From assembly GCF_937915125.1 (NCBI RefSeq), contig NZ_CALDMP010000021.1, positions 54,924 to 118,923 on the forward strand: 64,000 bases of DNA. The letters are read 5' to 3'. The translations under genes were made by a program, and so were the position numbers. The stretch is from an uncultured Ruminococcus sp. Lineage in GTDB: Bacteria; Bacillota; Clostridia; Oscillospirales; Ruminococcaceae. Within the stretch, counting starts at the first letter, position 1; each line of letters begins with the position of its first letter. The notes beneath the pieces are model-generated. The model had not been told where the DNA came from and ran no database searches. It saw only the letters and a program-made list of their open reading frames with translations. Shown here in pieces: positions 60,640-64,000 of the stretch.

Positions 60640-60685
60640 AAAAAGCGGAATACCTCCGGCAGTTACGCCGTGTATTCCGCTTTTA
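60640..60685. terminator. Bidirectional terminator between DUF4250 gene and aroK
   Basis: AAAAGCGGAATAC pairs with GTATTCCGCTTTT around a loop of about 18 bases. T-rich on both readings. Confidence 0.88.
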
Positions 60686-60702
60686 TTGTTGTGAAATATG
60701 TG

Positions 60703-61215
60703 TTACTTTTTCAAGCACTGTTTTGCCGCCTGGAACAGCTTTTCGTTGCATTCTTTCAGCGAACAGCGTGTCAGGTCTATGGTAACATCCGCATATTGTT
60801 CATATAATGGGCAGCGTTCTGCATACAGTTCTTCCAGGGTGGTACAACCGCTGTGGCAAACAACACCCCGTGTGACCAGATTTCCCACACGCTGGGTCAG
60901 ATCACCGAGGGCATGGTGCAGGTATATGACGGTGCCAGTGCTTTTGAGATATCCCATGGCAGCTTCGTGATAAACGGCACTGCCGCCGGTGGAAATAATC
61001 GCCTGATTGGTGTGGATGGACTGGAGCACAGTGCCTTCCAACTGAATGAACCCCTCTGTTCCGTTTTCCTCGATCAGATCCATCAGCGATTTCTCATAGG
61101 TTTCCATGATCACATCGTCTGTGTCGATAAAATGATAGGAGAGTTTTTCTGCCAGGGTTTGCCCCAATGTACTTTTTCCGGAACCTGGCATACCGATCAA
61201 GATAATATTTTGCAT
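60703..61215 (-). CDS. aroK: Shikimate kinase AroK
   Basis: A 170-residue kinase for shikimate-3-phosphate in aromatic amino acid synthesis. Walker A is GMPGSGKST at residues 8-16, then FIDTDDVI (shikimate-binding Asp), and a GGSAV motif where most enzymes have GGG. The lid Arg is in CPLYEQYAD with nearby Arg/Glu. The start MQNIILIG fits the family and has GGGGAAAGG upstream; the frame remains open for 43 unrelated codons. It stands alone, away from other aro genes. Confidence 0.9.
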   Translation of the reverse strand: MQNIILIGMPGSGKSTLGQTLAEKLSYHFIDTDDVIMETYEKSLMDLIEENGTEGFIQLEGTVLQSIHTNQAIISTGGSAVYHEAAMGYLKSTGTVIYLHHALGDLTQRVGNLVTRGVVCHSGCTTLEELYAERCPLYEQYADVTIDLTRCSLKECNEKLFQAAKQCLKK

Positions 61216-61255
61216 TGCCTTTCCCCTTCCTTTTGTCATATGAAATATCCCTATC

Positions 61256-61284
61256 ATTTTATCACATTGTCGCAAGAATTGCAA
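61256..61284 (-). promoter_or_regulatory. Promoter of aroK
   Basis: On the minus strand TTGCAA-N17-TAAAAT, about 41 bases before the start codon. Confidence 0.65.
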
Positions 61285-61503
61285 GCCGATATGAAAACAC
61301 AAAAGAAAAGTTACCCATTTGATGCAGAAACTTTTTATTTCCAATTTCTATCATTTTCCAAAATGAGAAAGTGCATAAAAATATCATCCAAAATTTCATA
61401 AATGTCGTTAGAATTGTTATATTTTCATGGTACAATGAGGTTGTTCCAAGCAAATAGAAAGTGTACGTTTCATACGGAGAAAAGACAGGAGATGAAAAGG
61501 ATT

Positions 61504-62190
61504 ATGCGCAACAGACAATTTTCTTATTTGTGTTTATTGGATGAGATCACGAGGAAACTTCAGAATGGTCAGCTGCACCAAGGCGATGCCATTTCATCTG
61601 AGGCAGAACTTGCGAAGGAACTGCGGCTGAGCAGGGGCGCAGTCCGGGATGCAGTCCGGGATCTGAATACGATGGGGATTCTGGCGCCTTCAAAAGAAGG
61701 CGGTTATCGGCTCATGGGAAATATGTCAGAAAGTATGAGCAAGTCTTTGCATGTTTTACTGCTGCTGAAGGAAGTATCACCTGTAGAAGTATGTCAGATG
61801 CGACGGGCGATGGAAATCACAGCACTGCCTCTGGCATTTGCACGCCGGGAACAGCTGGATATCCTGGAATTGAAAAATTATCTGGATCAGATTCAATGCG
61901 GCAATATTCTGGAGAATATCCGTGCAGATGAGGCAACCCATATGTGGCTGATGGAAGCGACAGGAAACCATCTGATGGAAAGCGTCATGCAGGCAATCTG
62001 GGAGATTTGTTCCACCCAGGTGAATCTGATTCTTTCCGGCGGTACAGAGCTGATACGCCAGAAGCTGGTGGGTGTTCATACGCAGCTGTATAAAAGCTTT
62101 GCATTAGGAGATATGGAGATGGGATTAGATGCCATTGACCAGCATTATGAGATCATCGAAGACGTAGTTACAGATCTGAAACTTGGATAG
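61504..62190 (+). CDS. FadR-type GntR family transcriptional regulator
   Basis: A 228-residue regulator. The winged helix-turn-helix is about residues 8-70, with SSEAELAKELRLSRGAVRDAV, and the C-terminal FCD ligand domain has RRAMEITALPLAFA and the His-containing metal/ligand helices. Such proteins repress genes for sugar acid or organic acid use; the ligand here is unknown. AGGAG lies 12 bases before this ATG. The in-frame ATG at 61492 directly touches that site and is less likely. The CmpB-type membrane gene follows after 36 bases and may be its target or partner. Confidence 0.85.
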   Translation: MRNRQFSYLCLLDEITRKLQNGQLHQGDAISSEAELAKELRLSRGAVRDAVRDLNTMGILAPSKEGGYRLMGNMSESMSKSLHVLLLLKEVSPVEVCQMRRAMEITALPLAFARREQLDILELKNYLDQIQCGNILENIRADEATHMWLMEATGNHLMESVMQAIWEICSTQVNLILSGGTELIRQKLVGVHTQLYKSFALGDMEMGLDAIDQHYEIIEDVVTDLKLG

Positions 62191-62226
62191 TGATTGCCCA
62201 GAGTCTTTGTGCGATGGAGGAATGAC

Positions 62227-62970
62227 ATGAACATATTTTTGACATTGGCGTTTCTGTTTTGTATCGGCAGTGTTGTGGGGTGGGGAATCGAGGTGGTATT
62301 TCGCCGCTTTTTCTCAGCGCATCACTGGGTAAATCCAGGATTTCTGGTTGGTCCGTATCTGCCTTTGTATGGTTCCAGTTTGTGTGTATTGTATTTGTTA
62401 GCAATGTTTGAACCGCTGATTGCGATTGAAAATGCCTGGCTGAAAAAGCTGATCTTGTTTCTTGGCATGGCAGCCGCCATTACAATATTGGAGTACGTGG
62501 CAGGCATAATTTTTATTCACGGCATGAAAATCAAACTGTGGGATTATTCCGATCAATGGGGCAATATCAAGGGCATCATCTGTCCGCTGTTTTCGTTTTT
62601 CTGGATGCTTCTCAGTGCCATCTATTATTTCTTGGTGCATCCGCATATTTTGTCCGCCTTGGAATGGCTCTCAGAGAATCTGGCGTTTTCCTTTGCCATT
62701 GGATTTTTCTATGGTGTGTTTGTACTGGATGTGGCTTATTCTACGCACCTGATGGTAAAAATCCGCGCCTTTGCGGCAGAAACCAATATCGTTGTTCGGC
62801 TGGAAGAACTGAAGGAAGATTTTCGGATTCGTTTCAAAAAGGGACATATTCATCGATTCTTCTTTCCGATGCATACAGGAACTCCTCTGCGTGAAATGCT
62901 GGAAAATCATTTTTCACAGTATGTCAGTGGAGAGAAACATCACGTCTCGCGAAAAAAAGGCGAAAAATAA
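62227..62970 (+). CDS. Putative ABC-transporter type IV membrane protein (CmpB family)
   Basis: A 247-residue protein with about five membrane helices and a basic cytoplasmic tail. Family features are CIGSVVGWGIEVVFRRF near the start, NPGFLVGPYLPLYG, and the KLWDYSDQWGNIKGIICPLFSFFW stretch. The family is called an ABC permease, but no ATPase gene is next to it, so transport is not established. Ribosome site GGAGGA precedes the ATG. A terminator and a family A repeat follow. Confidence 0.85.
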   Translation: MNIFLTLAFLFCIGSVVGWGIEVVFRRFFSAHHWVNPGFLVGPYLPLYGSSLCVLYLLAMFEPLIAIENAWLKKLILFLGMAAAITILEYVAGIIFIHGMKIKLWDYSDQWGNIKGIICPLFSFFWMLLSAIYYFLVHPHILSALEWLSENLAFSFAIGFFYGVFVLDVAYSTHLMVKIRAFAAETNIVVRLEELKEDFRIRFKKGHIHRFFFPMHTGTPLREMLENHFSQYVSGEKHHVSRKKGEK

Positions 62971-62997
62971 TCCCAGGATTCTGTGGAATAATATTGT

Positions 62998-63040
62998 AAA
63001 ACAGCTTTGCACGAATGATGTGCGGAGCTGTTTTTTTTGT
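62998..63040 (+). terminator. Terminator after the CmpB-type gene
   Basis: AAAACAGCTTTGCAC pairs with GTGCGGAGCTGTTTT (wobbles allowed), followed by T8. Confidence 0.85.
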
Positions 63041-63053
63041 GCAGTGCTGCCTT

Positions 63054-63230
63054 AAGGCAACACCGCACAAAGAGCGCCTGACGGCTTTGCACGTCATATG
63101 CTTGCATCTTTTCCGTCATATTTCACAAAAATGCTCGTGAATACACAAAGTATTCACTGCGCTTTTTGTTTCATCTGACGAAAAATCTGACGGCGCATCT
63201 GACGCACAATCTTTGTGCGGTATTGCCTTA
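63054..63230. repeat. Family A repeat, long form (reference copy)
   Basis: A 177-bp copy with the best preserved ends: AAGGCAACACCGCACAAAGA and TCTTTGTGCGGTATTGCCTT, 20-bp inverted repeats with one mismatch. It contains the GTGAATAC/GTATTCAC hairpin and several CATCTGACG-like words. Flanking TTAAGG/CCTTAA extends the symmetry. Confidence 0.95.
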
Positions 63231-63573
63231 ATTTGATCAGACCAAATTATAGTATGGAAACAGAAGTATTGGAATATAAAATCCACATTGGAATTTGCTG
63301 GGGTATCGTAAACTGACCGGATTCGAATCTGTTTTACCGTTTTTTACAAAACCAACGTTATTTTTTACATAATAAGAATTTTCGATTGAAATTATGTTAT
63401 AATGCATATGGGAAATGTGGTAAAAGCAGTGAGATACTTCGCAGTGCAAAACCATTTATGAGTTTCGCGATTATACTTACAGCATGACCACAGATCGTGT
63501 TTCGAAATCTGAATGACAGATTTTTGCATTGGATCTTTTAAACAGGAATACGCAAAATAGTGTGTGGAAGATC
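63231..63573. other. AT-rich intergenic stretch without recognisable gene
   Basis: The 343 bases between two family A copies contain a TTATAAT at 63399 but no matching -35, and no open frame with a ribosome site. Nothing further is supported here. Confidence 0.5.
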
Positions 63574-63622
63574 TAAGGCAACACCGCACAAAGAGTGCCT
63601 GACGGCTTTGTACGGTATTGCC
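63574..63622. repeat. Family A repeat, short form
   Basis: AAGGCAACACCGCACAAAGA and GTACGGTATTGCC ends, 49 bp, 67 bases before the AgrD-like gene. Confidence 0.88.
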
Positions 63623-63689
63623 CTAAAAAATTATCTGAAAAGCAGATTCTTGACAAAGTTCCCTATTATAAAGAGGAGGTGAAGGAACC

Positions 63690-63842
63690 ATGACAAAATG
63701 TATGCACATTTGCAGCCGTTTCGGCGGTCTGCTCGCTGCTCTGGCAATGATGGTCACAGCGTTGACAGTCAATTCCACATGTATTTATCTGACACATCAG
63801 GAAGTATTGCCGGAACAGGCGAAGAAACTGAGAAAGTTCTGA
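63690..63842 (+). CDS. AgrD-like cyclic lactone autoinducer peptide precursor
   Basis: A 50-residue product with the three-part AgrD layout. An N-terminal amphipathic membrane helix covers residues 1-27 (FGGLLAALAMMVTALTV). The signal core is NSTCIYLT, with Cys31 placed to form a five-residue thiolactone ring with Thr35. The conserved recognition tail is HQEVLPEQAKKLRKF, which AgrB-type proteases cut. A very strong ribosome site, GAGGAGGTGAAGG, precedes the ATG. The expected AgrB and AgrC genes would lie beyond the right edge. It is packed between family A repeats. No clear promoter was identified. Confidence 0.78.
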   Translation: MTKCMHICSRFGGLLAALAMMVTALTVNSTCIYLTHQEVLPEQAKKLRKF

Positions 63843-63857
63843 TGCAAATGAAGCAGT

Positions 63858-63913
63858 AAAGGCAATACCGCACAAAGAACGCCTGGCGGCTTTGCATATC
63901 AGCGGTATTGTCT
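63858..63913. repeat. Family A repeat, short form, diverged
   Basis: AAAGGCAATACCGCACAAAGA-like left end and CAGCGGTATTGTC right end, 56 bp, 15 bases after the AgrD-like stop. Confidence 0.82.
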
Positions 63914-63948
63914 AATACGAATCCCTCAAACTCCAATAGAGGTGCCTT

Positions 63949-64000
63949 AAGGCAACACCGCACAAAGAGCGCCTGACGGCTTTGCACGTCATATGCTTGC
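63949..64000. repeat. Family A repeat, long form, cut by window edge
   Basis: Starts TAAGGCAACACCGCACAAAG and continues with the internal CACGTCATATGCTTGC of the long form up to the last base. Just before it, TAGAGGTGCC resembles the end of a family C element. Confidence 0.88.

Noticed and set aside
63650..63669. TTGACA followed by TATTAT as promoter of the AgrD-like gene
   Set aside because: The spacing is only 8 bases, and no -10 hexamer lies at 16-18 bases.
63054..64000. CRISPR-like array at the right edge
   Set aside because: The repeated units are 49-177 bp with inverted ends, irregular distances and no constant spacer length; they are family A elements.

Overview
The window looks like a chromosomal segment of a cellulolytic, anaerobic Ruminococcus-type Firmicute (Ruminococcaceae). 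Three secreted glycoside hydrolases end in type I dockerins behind Thr-rich linkers (two GH26, one GH9), which points to a cellulosome. Two [FeFe]-hydrogenase maturases (HydF, HydG), a soluble fumarate-reductase-like pair next to Flx/Hdr-type electron-transfer subunits, and the sporulation regulator SpoIIID fit a fermentative clostridial lineage related to R. flavefaciens or R. champanellensis. The species name is an inference. Most genes have strong TTGACA-N17-TATAAT promoters and GGAGG ribosome sites, which helped to place starts.

Layout. 1-4.8 kb: Flx-like iron-sulfur and flavin subunits followed by a fumarate-reductase-like iron-sulfur protein and flavoprotein. 4.8-9.5 kb: an AT-rich GT-C membrane glycosyltransferase, then a yybP-ykoY (Mn2+) riboswitch in front of a P-type cation ATPase. 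9.7-13.2 kb: hydG-phzF-hydF. 13.6-17 kb: GH26-dockerin, spoIIID, uppP. 17-21.2 kb: SGNH plus MBOAT acyltransferase pair and a sodium:solute symporter. 21.6-25.2 kb: DUF2325 gene behind a perfect palindrome, GH9-dockerin, flavin reductase. 25.2-28.6 kb: preQ1-I-like riboswitch and queD-queE-folE-queC-queF (queuosine precursor). 28.8-31.4 kb: AGCS amino acid symporter, tRNA-Leu, tRNA-Ser, kptA. 31.6-37.8 kb: attenuated gltB-gltD. 38-44.9 kb: a degenerate tRNA, nth, secA, methyltransferase, hslO, VanZ-like, AraC regulator. 45-51 kb: large GH26-dockerin, PAP2 phosphatase, nadE. 51.1-60.6 kb: amidase, S1-domain protein, DUF951-prfA-tsaC-coaE, M18 aminopeptidase, and a poorly known group with an orphan EF-Tu domain II. 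60.7-64 kb: aroK, a FadR-type regulator, a CmpB-type membrane protein, and a repeat-rich end that contains a 50-residue AgrD-like autoinducer precursor.

Three families of small non-coding inverted-repeat elements are scattered between genes. Family A (about 177 bp, or a 50-bp internally deleted form) has nine copies plus a truncated tenth, family B (160 bp) two, and family C (63-87 bp) three. Several A copies lie between a promoter and its gene, so they are transcribed as part of 5' leaders (hydG, the symporter, DUF2325, probably the que operon and the MBOAT gene). No transposase, CRISPR array or rRNA gene was seen.

The strongest leads are the AgrD-like peptide packed between family A copies at the right edge, the family A elements as mobile 5' leaders, the preQ1 riboswitch split from its operon by two elements, the gltB attenuator with an ANTAR-like hairpin, and the coupling of Flx subunits to a fumarate reductase.
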